DNA of 5,170 bases, taken from contig JAGSHJ010000230.1 of assembly GCA_023954595.1 (NCBI GenBank), positions 1-5,170 of the forward strand, written 5' to 3'. The stretch comes from Bacteriovoracaceae bacterium. Its GTDB lineage: Bacteria > Bdellovibrionota > Bacteriovoracia > Bacteriovoracales > Bacteriovoracaceae. A program made the translations under genes and the position numbers. The stretch's first letter is position 1. Every line of letters begins with the position of its first letter. Below are positions 1 to 5,170 of the stretch, piece after piece. A model generated the notes under the pieces. It was given only the letters and a program-made list of their open reading frames with translations. It made no database searches and was not told where the DNA came from.

Positions 1-171
1 AAATTTATATTTTAATGATAGGCGTGGAGAGTTGACTGTCATTTCAAGCTCTTTCTCCACACTCTTCTCAATGAATACGGACTTGCAGTAGACCGTCTTC
101 ATAAACATTACTCCTTCACAGAAGCATAGAATGATAAATGAAGCGGCCAGGCAAAATTGAAGGTAGCCCAT
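1..171 (-). CDS. Small membrane protein, possibly TadE-like/pseudopilin (partial, 3' end outside window)
   Basis: I do not recognise this protein with certainty. The frame is open from an ATG at 171 to the left edge (57 codons, no stop). The ATG shares its A with the TAA stop of the prepilin gene upstream (TAATG), a classic translational-coupling arrangement. Residues 3-24 form one hydrophobic, cysteine-rich membrane segment (LQFCLAASFIILCFCEGVMF), followed by a basic and then an acidic/amphipathic stretch (KSVFIEKSVEKELEM). A short N-terminal anchor encoded directly after a Flp-type prepilin is what TadE/TadF-like minor pilins or assembly proteins look like, so a role in the same pilus system is inferred. 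It lacks the usual G/xxxxE prepilin cleavage motif. A second possible start is the ATG at 102, preceded by a strong GAAGGAG with an 8-nt spacer; using it would remove the membrane segment. I prefer 171 because the hydrophobic stretch lies in frame. Confidence 0.6.
   Translation of the reverse strand, partial: MGYLQFCLAASFIILCFCEGVMFMKTVYCKSVFIEKSVEKELEMTVNSPRLSLKYKF
111..117 (-). promoter_or_regulatory. Internal Shine-Dalgarno-like site before an alternative ATG at 102
   Basis: The minus strand reads GAAGGAG 8 nt before an in-frame ATG at 102 (another in-frame ATG at 108 is only 2 nt away). It lies inside the coding frame that opens at 171. It may mark the true start, an internal second start giving a form without the membrane segment, or simply the codons GAA GGA G. 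The sequence alone does not decide. Confidence 0.4.
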
Positions 172-341
172 TAGTCGATTTTGAGCTCTTTAACTATCTT
201 CTCATTCATGTGATTGACCCGCGTCTTGATATGCTTTCCCATACTTTTGAAGGCCGCCAGGCAAAATATGCCTACAAGCCCTGTTAAAATAACGTACTCC
301 AGCATTCCCTGACCTTTTTGATTCTTAATAATTTTCTTCAT
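171..341 (-). CDS. Flp-family type IVb prepilin (class III signal peptide), 56 aa
   Basis: This encodes a small prepilin, the likely structural subunit of a Flp/Tad-type pilus that would be processed by a prepilin peptidase at the inner membrane and polymerised outside the cell. The protein starts MKKIIKNQKG, followed by QGMLE and a hydrophobic stretch. That is a short basic leader, a cleavage-site glycine (G10) and a glutamate at position +5 of the mature protein (E15), the hallmark of type IV/class III prepilins. The hydrophobic helix covers residues 16-31 and a short, charged C-terminal helix ends at residue 56, matching the usual 50-70 residue size of Flp pilins. The start is supported by AAAGGAGAT with GGAG 6 nt from the ATG. 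The stop overlaps the start of the next minus-strand gene. It is transcribed divergently from the SPOR gene. Which Tad locus it belongs to cannot be seen here. Confidence 0.85.
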   Translation of the reverse strand: MKKIIKNQKGQGMLEYVILTGLVGIFCLAAFKSMGKHIKTRVNHMNEKIVKELKID

Positions 342-345
342 CCAT

Positions 346-354
346 ATCTCCTTT
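346..354 (-). promoter_or_regulatory. Ribosome binding site of the prepilin gene
   Basis: The minus strand reads AAAGGAGAT, with GGAG (351-348) placed 6 nt before the ATG at 341. This is the strongest Shine-Dalgarno site in the window, fitting an abundant pilin subunit, and it fixes the start codon of this small gene. Confidence 0.8.
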
Positions 355-380
355 GTTAAAGCGGCTTTTAAATCTCTTGG

Positions 381-401
381 GCATCTTTAGCGCCTAAATG
401 C
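381..401. repeat. Imperfect palindrome in the divergent intergenic region
   Basis: The arms GCA-tc-TTTAG (381-390) and CTAAATGC (394-401) flank a 3-nt centre, CGC. Eight base pairs can form with a 2-nt bulge in the left arm. It sits between the divergent prepilin and SPOR genes, about 40 bp upstream of the prepilin start, where an operator would be useful. No regulator is encoded nearby and the match is short, so this is only a candidate site. Confidence 0.25.
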
Positions 402-464
402 TTTGAATGGTTGGAGAAAACCTGGGGGAGACTGAAGTTTTCCGATAATGAAAAGGGAAAACGA

Positions 465-493
465 TTGCGCGAAATTACAAGGGGTTATAAAAT
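465..493 (+). promoter_or_regulatory. Weak candidate sigma-70 promoter for the SPOR gene
   Basis: TAAAAT at 488-493 matches the -10 consensus at 5 of 6 positions. TTGCGC at 465-470 is a poor -35 (3 of 6) at a 17-bp spacer. Transcription would start close to 500, almost at the ATG at 501, implying a very short or absent leader. That would explain why no Shine-Dalgarno sequence precedes that ATG at normal distance. If translation instead starts at 411 or 465, this cannot be the promoter. Confidence 0.25.
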
Positions 494-500
494 AAAACCC

Positions 501-1199
501 ATGATAGAAGATAACAGCAAGCTGTTCGTTTTTGAGAAGAAAGAAGTCGTTTTGATTTTTGTCTTTATAGTGGTTATTGCGGTAACCGCCTTTACCCTTG
601 GGGTGAGGATAGGCAAGCGTCTTTCTTTAAAAGAGGATGGCTATACAAAAACAGATGTTCAGAGTATTGACCTTAAATCCGTGGATGAAGAGTACGTGGA
701 GGCGGTTGTTGATGATCCAGTTGCTCCTGCAGACTTTGAAGACGCATTAAGTGGTCAGGAAGCTCCTACTCAAGAGTCTGCTGCCGACGTGGAAGCAAGA
801 CTTAGAGAAGAGATGGAGAAGTTGGCCTCAGGCAAGGTTGAGCAAGCTCCAGTTCAGGATGACTCTGTACAAGAAGCTCCAGTAGAGGAGTCTAGTTCTG
901 TAGAAAGTGTTGATTCAATTCAAAAGCCGGACGATCTTTATGCTCCAGAGCAAGACGTTAAAGGCAAGTTTACAATTCAATTATATGCAAACCAATCAAA
1001 GGCGGCAGCACAAGACTTTGCTGATGCTTTTATCGTTAAAGGCTACGATGTCATCATTAACGAGGTGAGTATTGCTGGCAAGGGGAACTGGTACAGAGTA
1101 AGTATTGGTGTTTTTGACAATATCGAAGACGCTAAGAAGTACCTGCAGAAAGAATCCTCTTTGTTTCAGTCTGAAGATTACATAATTCAACAATTATAA
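501..1199 (+). CDS. SPOR-domain, single-pass inner-membrane protein
   Basis: The protein (232 aa from the ATG at 501) has a short cytoplasmic stub (MIEDNSKLFVFEKKE), one membrane helix at about residues 16-36, a long acidic, Pro/Val/Ser-rich linker (about 37-153) with near-repeats such as QAPVQD and EAPVEE, and a C-terminal SPOR domain at about 154-232 beginning KGKFTIQLYA and including NWYRVSIGVF. SPOR domains bind glycan strands lacking stem peptides, as in FtsN, DamX and RlpA, so a periplasmic role in division or cell-wall remodelling is likely; the exact role is unknown. The FtsN-like topology fits, but the SPOR family is too broad to assign ftsN. The start is uncertain: the frame stays open from a TTG at 411 (262 aa, no ribosome site), and a TTG at 465 has AAAAGGG 7 nt upstream. 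I chose 501 because it gives the compact stub-plus-helix form. A strong terminator follows the gene. Confidence 0.85.
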   Translation: MIEDNSKLFVFEKKEVVLIFVFIVVIAVTAFTLGVRIGKRLSLKEDGYTKTDVQSIDLKSVDEEYVEAVVDDPVAPADFEDALSGQEAPTQESAADVEARLREEMEKLASGKVEQAPVQDDSVQEAPVEESSSVESVDSIQKPDDLYAPEQDVKGKFTIQLYANQSKAAAQDFADAFIVKGYDVIINEVSIAGKGNWYRVSIGVFDNIEDAKKYLQKESSLFQSEDYIIQQL

Positions 1200-1233
1200 T
1201 AGGGGTGCAAGTCTCTGTTATCCTTCGAATCTG

Positions 1234-1260
1234 AACCTCATCCTTGGATGAGGTTTTTTT
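1234..1260 (+). terminator. Intrinsic terminator after the SPOR gene
   Basis: A perfect 10-bp inverted repeat (arms 1234-1243 and 1246-1255, core CCTCATCC/GGATGAGG) is followed directly by T's, giving seven consecutive T's at 1254-1260. In RNA the tip would open to a 4-nt loop (CUUG) over the CCUCAUC/GAUGAGG stem. It lies 35 nt after the SPOR stop codon and works only for plus-strand transcription, since the opposite strand has no T-run. It separates the SPOR and protease transcripts. Confidence 0.9.
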
Positions 1261-1264
1261 ATGT

Positions 1265-1294
1265 CTTACAAGTAAATATTTCATTCGATATTTT
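1265..1294 (+). promoter_or_regulatory. Weak candidate promoter of the protease gene
   Basis: CTTACA at 1265-1270 (4 of 6 to the -35 consensus) and TATTTT at 1289-1294 (4 of 6 to the -10) lie 18 bp apart in an AT-rich stretch directly after the terminator and 20 bp before the protease ATG. A promoter is expected here because the terminator isolates the gene from upstream transcription. The exact boxes are a guess. Confidence 0.3.
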
Positions 1295-1314
1295 CATGCT
1301 GTGACAGCTTGGAT

Positions 1315-2190
1315 ATGAAACCAGCTATGCAAAAAGCAATATCAATTCTAGCTTTCAGTTTTAGTCTCAATGCAGTTGCACATTATGTTCAAGTAGGCGA
1401 TAGCTACTCCAAGCAAAACTACAAATACGTATATGGACAAGAGGCCGTAATTGATAATCTTATCGATAATACTGTCCTGATTAATTCAAAAAGAGATAGT
1501 GGTGTTAATAGAGGCACTGGCTTCTACATCGGTAAACAAAATGGAAAGCACCTCTTTGTTACCAATGCGCATGTCATGAATAAAAATGAGTGTGCGGGTG
1601 CTTCGATTAGCTTTCTTAATCATAATTTTAGACGCTCCAAAGGGCTATGTAAGGAAGTTATCTTCTCTCATTACACAAAAGAAAACTCTGATATCACAGT
1701 CTTCAGCGTAGATGATTACTATGCTGATATGATGAGAGGTAGTGGTTTAACTATTGATTGGGACTTTACTCCTGTTGCAGGGATGATGCTTGCGTTTGCA
1801 GGATTTGGTCTTAAACAAGCTCCAAGGGGACGCGCGAGTAATGTGGAGCGGGGACTTAGAAATTTTACAATGCTAACGAGCTTTGATGCTGATTGTGTCG
1901 TAGCGACTGAAAGTACAATGCTATATCACTTGAGCTCAGTCAGTACTAAGCATGTCTTTGGTACCGGGTGTGACGCCGCTAGTGGAGATTCTGGATCTGC
2001 TGTTATTGATAGAGCGAGTGGGGAAGTTGTAGGACTACTTTTTGGTAGTACAAATAACTACTCGTGGATGCCTAGCTCAAATTTTTGGAACCTCGTGGGA
2101 ACTGACAGTCCACAGCTTTGGAGTTATGGAAGCTTTGCGATCTCACTGACTAAACTTAAAGAAGTTTTTAAAAGTTATGGAATCAAATAA
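1315..2190 (+). CDS. Exported trypsin-like (S1 family) serine protease
   Basis: This is a 291-aa predicted secreted serine endopeptidase. It begins with a Sec signal peptide (MKPAMQK, then a hydrophobic core AISILAFSFSLNAVA) with likely cleavage after AVA at residue 22. The chymotrypsin-fold triad is complete: His86 in TNAHV, Asp126 in NSDIT, and Ser226 in GDSGS, with the oxyanion-hole glycine just before it. The context GCDAASGDSGSAV resembles the V8/glutamyl-endopeptidase-like branch more than digestive trypsins. Four cysteines (92, 112, 194, 219) could form two disulfides, consistent with export. No trypsin-type activation site (IVGG) is visible, so it may not need zymogen cleavage. The substrate is unknown. 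An in-frame TTG at 1309 would add two residues, and an ATG at 1327 would still leave a usable signal peptide. No good Shine-Dalgarno site is present. Its last 8 bp overlap the convergent purB. Confidence 0.87.
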   Translation: MKPAMQKAISILAFSFSLNAVAHYVQVGDSYSKQNYKYVYGQEAVIDNLIDNTVLINSKRDSGVNRGTGFYIGKQNGKHLFVTNAHVMNKNECAGASISFLNHNFRRSKGLCKEVIFSHYTKENSDITVFSVDDYYADMMRGSGLTIDWDFTPVAGMMLAFAGFGLKQAPRGRASNVERGLRNFTMLTSFDADCVVATESTMLYHLSSVSTKHVFGTGCDAASGDSGSAVIDRASGEVVGLLFGSTNNYSWMPSSNFWNLVGTDSPQLWSYGSFAISLTKLKEVFKSYGIK

Positions 2191-3493
2191 GAGGGTATGA
2201 CTTAAATACTCTCTCAAAGACGTTGTCTGTCTCGCCTAGGTATAAGCTTCTTATTGTATTCTCATTAAAGCCTTTAATACTTGAAAGATCTAAATCCTTT
2301 AGCTTTGGATTAGAGGAGACCTTGTCAATGAACTGGGACGCATCACTCGATTCAAAAGCAGCTTGTTGTACAATAGGATAAATTTCTTCACGGGCTAAAT
2401 CTAATTTCTCAATAATTAGATGAAGGATATAGCTGGATAAGTAAGTGAAGTTTGAAAGTACCTTATTCTTAATCTTTTCGTTGTGTACTACCAAGTTTTC
2501 CACAGTAGAGCTCATGCGCTTTAATGCGTAGTGAACAAGGCCTAAGTTATCTGGAAGCATCATTCTTTCAGCACTTGAGTGAGATATATCTCTTTCATGC
2601 CATAAAGGAATGTTCTCGTGAGCAATTAAAAGGTGACTTCTTATTACTCGGGCAATGCCTGAGAGGTTCTCAGTGGATACAGGGTTCTTCTTGTGAGGCA
2701 TAATTGAAGAGCCCTTTTGGCCTTTACTAAAACCCTCATTAACTTCACCAATGTCGCTGTGGTGCAGATGTCTAATCTCTACAGCTAGCCTTTCAATAGC
2801 AGATGCAATGAGAGCGTTAATTGATACTAGCTTTGCAATTCTATCGCGTGGAATGACTTGGCTACTTAGCGCTTCCACTTCAAGACCCAAGTCTTGAACA
2901 GCTTTTTGTTCGATATCAGTATTTAATAAAGTGTAGTTTCCTACAGCACCTGAGAACTGACCGGTGATTTCATTTTCATAGAAATTTTTTAAGTCTAAAT
3001 AGTGACGGTATAATTCGGCGTAGTGACCTAAGAATTTTTGTCCAAAGCTCATAGGTTCCGCATTCATTCCATGGGAGCGACCCATACAAGGAAGCTCTTT
3101 TGTCTCTTTCGCCCTTTTTGCCAATGCTTTTAAGAGAGCTTCGTACTGGGTGAGAATAAGCGCCAAGGAATCTTTAATTTGCAGATTGGTCGCAGTATCG
3201 ATGATGTCACTTGAGGTGCAACCGAAATGAAAAAACTTTGATATTTGTTCTGGAAGGTTTTCAGTAATAGAGGTGCAGAAGGCGATAACGTCGTGTTTAG
3301 TCGTCGCTTCTATCTCTTTAATTCTCTCTGGATCAACTTTAGCACTTTCACTTATAGTCTTTGCTGTTCCTTTGGGAACTTTGATTCCCTCTAGAGCTCT
3401 GACTAGTGCTAGTTCAACTTTTAGGTATGTCTCAAATTTGTTTTGTTCGTTCCAAATTTGGGAAATCTCAGGACAATCGTACCTGTTAATCAT
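2183..3493 (-). CDS. purB: Adenylosuccinate lyase
   Basis: PurB releases fumarate twice in purine synthesis: from SAICAR to give AICAR, and from adenylosuccinate to give AMP. It acts in the cytoplasm as a homotetramer. The 436-aa protein is full length and of the Bacillus/Thermotoga size class rather than the longer E. coli type. It opens with the typical MINRYDCPEISQIW. Visible active-site elements are His67 (TTKHDV), the TSSDIIDTATNLQ segment at 93-105, His141 in GRSHGMNAEPMSFG, and the fumarase/aspartase-superfamily signature GSSIMPHKKNP at 261-271 with the flexible-loop catalytic serine. The ATG at 3493 is supported by AAGG 7 nt upstream, overlapping the TAA of the preceding barrel gene; the 9-nt gap indicates cotranscription. 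No separate promoter is obvious. No purine gene flanks it here. The 3' end overlaps the convergent protease gene by 8 bp. Confidence 0.97.
   Translation of the reverse strand: MINRYDCPEISQIWNEQNKFETYLKVELALVRALEGIKVPKGTAKTISESAKVDPERIKEIEATTKHDVIAFCTSITENLPEQISKFFHFGCTSSDIIDTATNLQIKDSLALILTQYEALLKALAKRAKETKELPCMGRSHGMNAEPMSFGQKFLGHYAELYRHYLDLKNFYENEITGQFSGAVGNYTLLNTDIEQKAVQDLGLEVEALSSQVIPRDRIAKLVSINALIASAIERLAVEIRHLHHSDIGEVNEGFSKGQKGSSIMPHKKNPVSTENLSGIARVIRSHLLIAHENIPLWHERDISHSSAERMMLPDNLGLVHYALKRMSSTVENLVVHNEKIKNKVLSNFTYLSSYILHLIIEKLDLAREEIYPIVQQAAFESSDASQFIDKVSSNPKLKDLDLSSIKGFNENTIRSLYLGETDNVFERVFKSYPLI
2191..2213. terminator. Hairpin at the convergent protease/purB junction, candidate weak terminator
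   Basis: The arms GAGGGTAT (2191-2198) and ATACTCTC (2206-2213) enclose a 7-nt loop. In plus-strand RNA all eight pairs form, one as G-U; in minus-strand RNA that pair becomes an A-C mismatch. The hairpin starts right after the protease stop codon and lies in the final codons of purB. On the minus strand it is followed by TTATTTGATT, a loose T-rich tail that could help end purB transcription; on the plus strand no T-run follows. The stem is AT-containing and imperfect, so the assignment is tentative. Confidence 0.3.
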
Positions 3494-3497
3494 AAAT

Positions 3498-3505
3498 CAA
3501 CCTTA
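3498..3505 (-). promoter_or_regulatory. purB ribosome binding site overlapping the barrel stop codon
   Basis: The minus strand reads TAAGGTTG: the TAA ends the barrel gene and its last two bases plus GG form AAGG, 7 nt before the purB ATG at 3493. Ribosomes finishing the barrel gene end on the purB ribosome site, which supports a coupled operon. Confidence 0.6.
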
Positions 3506-4258
3506 GTAGTAGTAACCCATTTCAAAGCCAAGGCTTAGCCAGCCAAAGACCAATGAGCGATCTTCAAGCTTTTCTTCATCTTTGGCACTTCTGGCCAGTG
3601 AAGAAATGTTATAAGAGAGCTTTGTTCCATAGAAAAAACTCTCGGCCGACCTGTAATGAAGTCCATAGTCAGTTTGAAGGCCAAAGCCTTGATACGTCTC
3701 AGAGTCCGCACCGTCAATATGAGAATTGTATGTCAAAAATGCGTCTACCGTTTCAAAGAATCTCGAAGACTCAAGTGAGCGGGCAAGTGCTTTAAAGCGG
3801 TAACCCACACCAAAACCCACAGTTGTGAAAGTTTGATCAGTACCGTTTCTTAAGACACTGTTATTGCTGGATTCAATTTCTTCAGCAAGTGCTTCATACT
3901 TTCCAGTTGTGCGCTTCAGGAGCAGAGAAATCCAAGTCTCTGTGAAAGTCTTAAGTTCCCTGGAGAATAAGATCTCTAATGAACTAAGTTCAGTGAAGTC
4001 CTGGTAATTGACTGAGAAGTGATATCCTAGGGAGAATCGATTACGGTCAGTTCCAGTATAGAAAGTTTCTGAATAGCCTGCTTTTTCTTCTTCTAAAAGA
4101 CTCTCATTGTATAAAAATACTTCTTTATTTTCATTTATAAGACCTGGCCCAAGGCTTGCTGGGTCTGGGGTCTTAAAGAGACGCTGTCTTTCAAGCTCTG
4201 TCTGTTGAGAGAATGCGCACAGGGATAAAGAGGCGAGTGCTATAATCGTTTTAATCAT
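3503..4258 (-). CDS. Predicted outer-membrane beta-barrel protein, function unknown
   Basis: I do not recognise a named family. The 251-aa protein has a Sec signal peptide (MIKTIIALASLSLCAFS, likely cleaved after Ser17); the cysteine at 14 lacks a proper lipobox (Leu at -1), so a lipoprotein is unlikely. After a polar, charged region (18-70), alternating hydrophobic/polar stretches typical of transmembrane beta strands appear at about 73-83, 93-102, 108-116, 143-155, 168-178, 189-201, 206-220 and 235-251. The chain ends in GFEMGYYY, with a C-terminal aromatic residue as in the BAM recognition signal. About eight strands would suit a small barrel. Its ATG overlaps the TGA of the upstream TolC-like gene by 4 nt (ATGA), and only a weak ribosome site is visible, so translation is probably coupled. 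It may assist or accompany the TolC-like protein; that partnership is inferred from gene order alone. Confidence 0.75.
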   Translation of the reverse strand: MIKTIIALASLSLCAFSQQTELERQRLFKTPDPASLGPGLINENKEVFLYNESLLEEEKAGYSETFYTGTDRNRFSLGYHFSVNYQDFTELSSLEILFSRELKTFTETWISLLLKRTTGKYEALAEEIESSNNSVLRNGTDQTFTTVGFGVGYRFKALARSLESSRFFETVDAFLTYNSHIDGADSETYQGFGLQTDYGLHYRSAESFFYGTKLSYNISSLARSAKDEEKLEDRSLVFGWLSLGFEMGYYY

Positions 4259-5170
4259 TTCAACACCAAGTTATCGAATTTCTCGCCTGGGAAGTCGTCA
4301 ATTCCTGATGCGTTGGCAAGGTTGAGCTTCTGGGCAAGGTGTTCATATTTTGCTTGTTCATAGCTTTGCTCTGTTCCAACTAGTGAATCCAGTGCCAGCT
4401 TTATGTCAGGAAAAGAAGTCTTTCCGGAGATATATCTATCTAGTGCCAAGTCAAATAGGGCCCTTGAGTTTCTAAGACGAGCTTGTGCTGCTTCAACTTT
4501 TTGCTCTAGGTGGGCTATTCTTCTGTGAAATGTAACTATTGCCACTCTTACATCTCTTTTGGCCTCAGTGAAATTTATCTCTGCAATTCTTTTATCAAAG
4601 TAGCTTCTCTCTCGAACTCTTGAATTGAAAAATCCTCCAGATCCAAAAATGCTCCACTTCATATTAATACTAGCGGCGATCTCAACATTTCTTCCATCAC
4701 CATAAGTAGTCACAGAGTCATTAGATCCTTGATTACTAAAAGAGTGTCTATAAGCACCAAGGCGAACACTTAGTTTTGGAAGTGGAAGGTTCTCTTTTAA
4801 AGTCTTTTCAAAAGTTCTATTTGCATTGGCAAGTTCAACCTTAGCTTGCTTTAATTCCGGACTGCCAAGGTGAGCAAAGTTTATAGACTCGTCCTTAGCA
4901 ATGTTTAGGGGAGCGTACTTAAGCTGATTTGTAAGAGTGTATGTTGTGCTTAATTCATCACCAAGAACTTGTGCAAGCTCTTCCTCTGCCAATGCTACTT
5001 GAGCATTGATATCTTGAAACTCTTGGTGGGACCTTAGAAACTCTTCTTTTGACTGAAGAAACTCTTGTCTTTTGATTTTACCAAGTCCAAGTTTCTCTTT
5101 AGAGAGTCTATATATGAAGGAAGTGTGTCTTAATTGAGACTTCTTAATTTGTCTGATTTGTTTAAGTAGC
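4255..5170 (-). CDS. TolC-family outer-membrane efflux protein (partial, 5' end outside window)
   Basis: The frame is open from the right edge (first complete codon at 5169) to the TGA at 4257-4255, giving the C-terminal 304 residues. It shows the alternating pattern of the OEP/TolC family: a long coiled-coil helix with the internal-repeat motif KEKLGLGKIKRQEFLQSKEE near fragment residues 25-44; a linker and helix start (SPELKQAKVELANANRTFEK, about 103-122); two beta strands for the outer-membrane barrel (about 132-142 and 161-174); and a second long helical hairpin with DRYISGKTSFPDIKLALDSL at about 244-263, the counterpart of the first repeat. TolC proteins form trimeric outer-membrane/periplasmic tunnels for type I secretion or RND-type efflux. 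The inner-membrane partner is not in the window. A TTG at 4992 is internal and not the start. The stop overlaps the next gene by 4 nt, so this is an upstream member of the barrel-purB operon. Confidence 0.87.
   Translation of the reverse strand, partial: LLKQIRQIKKSQLRHTSFIYRLSKEKLGLGKIKRQEFLQSKEEFLRSHQEFQDINAQVALAEEELAQVLGDELSTTYTLTNQLKYAPLNIAKDESINFAHLGSPELKQAKVELANANRTFEKTLKENLPLPKLSVRLGAYRHSFSNQGSNDSVTTYGDGRNVEIAASINMKWSIFGSGGFFNSRVRERSYFDKRIAEINFTEAKRDVRVAIVTFHRRIAHLEQKVEAAQARLRNSRALFDLALDRYISGKTSFPDIKLALDSLVGTEQSYEQAKYEHLAQKLNLANASGIDDFPGEKFDNLVLK

Noticed and set aside
342..410. FliA-like promoter for the prepilin gene (TAAAGATG and GCCGCTTT on the minus strand)
   Set aside because: The spacing is 16 bp instead of about 11 and the -10 half matches poorly, so the resemblance is probably chance.
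996..1193. 65-codon open frame on the minus strand
   Set aside because: It lies entirely opposite the SPOR domain, has no recognisable protein features and is best explained as a shadow frame.
2152..2169. AAACTT/AAGTTT hairpin followed by T's, possible terminator of the protease gene
   Set aside because: It lies inside the protease coding sequence before the stop codon, has no G/C pairs apart from one and only a two-base T tail.
3273..3506. 77-codon open frame on the plus strand
   Set aside because: It is antisense to the highly conserved start of purB; its hydrophobic look arises from the complementary codons.
3535..3795. Open frames of 60 codons (minus) and 80 codons (plus) within the barrel gene
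   Set aside because: Both overlap the barrel gene, whose frame has a signal peptide, strand periodicity and a C-terminal aromatic signal; the alternatives have none of these.
4205..4258. Possible lipoprotein signal in the barrel protein (LSLC)
   Set aside because: The residue before the cysteine is leucine rather than Gly/Ala/Ser, and an ordinary signal peptidase I site (AFS) follows.
4990..4992. TTG as start codon of the TolC-like gene
   Set aside because: The frame continues without a stop to the right edge and encodes the matching first TolC repeat, so this TTG is an internal leucine.
1..5170. CRISPR arrays, insertion sequences, tRNA/rRNA genes, attachment sites or phage genes
   Set aside because: No regularly spaced repeats, transposase or integrase motifs, terminal inverted repeats or tRNA-like cloverleaf sequences were seen.

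Overview
The base composition is fairly low in G+C, genes are packed tightly, and the content is typical of a Gram-negative (diderm) bacterium: a Flp-type prepilin, a single-pass SPOR-domain protein, an exported trypsin-like protease, a TolC-family outer-membrane protein, a probable outer-membrane beta-barrel and the purine enzyme PurB. The SPOR protein's N-terminus (a short KLFVFEKKEV-type cytoplasmic stub before the membrane helix) together with the secreted S1 protease suggests the Bdellovibrio/Bacteriovorax group. That placement is inference from memory of such proteins and was not tested by a search.

Layout. Positions 1-341, minus strand: two very small, translationally coupled genes, a 56-residue class III (Flp-like) prepilin and a membrane protein that begins inside the prepilin stop codon (TAATG) and runs off the left edge. 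Positions 342-500: divergent intergenic region with the prepilin ribosome binding site, an imperfect palindrome and a weak candidate promoter. Positions 501-1199, plus strand: SPOR-domain protein, followed by a clear intrinsic terminator at 1234-1260. Positions 1315-2190, plus strand: exported trypsin-like serine protease with a complete catalytic triad. Positions 2183-5170, minus strand: a three-gene operon in the order TolC-like protein (start outside the window), outer-membrane beta-barrel, purB. The first pair overlaps by 4 nt (ATGA) and purB follows 9 nt after the barrel stop.

How the genes relate. The left pair probably belongs to a Tad/Flp pilus locus continuing beyond the window. The SPOR protein is likely a cell-envelope/peptidoglycan-binding factor and the protease an independent exported enzyme. 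The TolC-like and barrel proteins may work together at the outer membrane, while purB is a housekeeping gene that apparently shares their transcript. The protease and purB converge and overlap by 8 bp, with a hairpin sitting at the junction. I see no phage, insertion sequence, CRISPR array, tRNA or rRNA, and nothing that I would call a new defence or mobile system. The most noteworthy items are the two small overlapping pilus genes and the envelope-purB operon arrangement.
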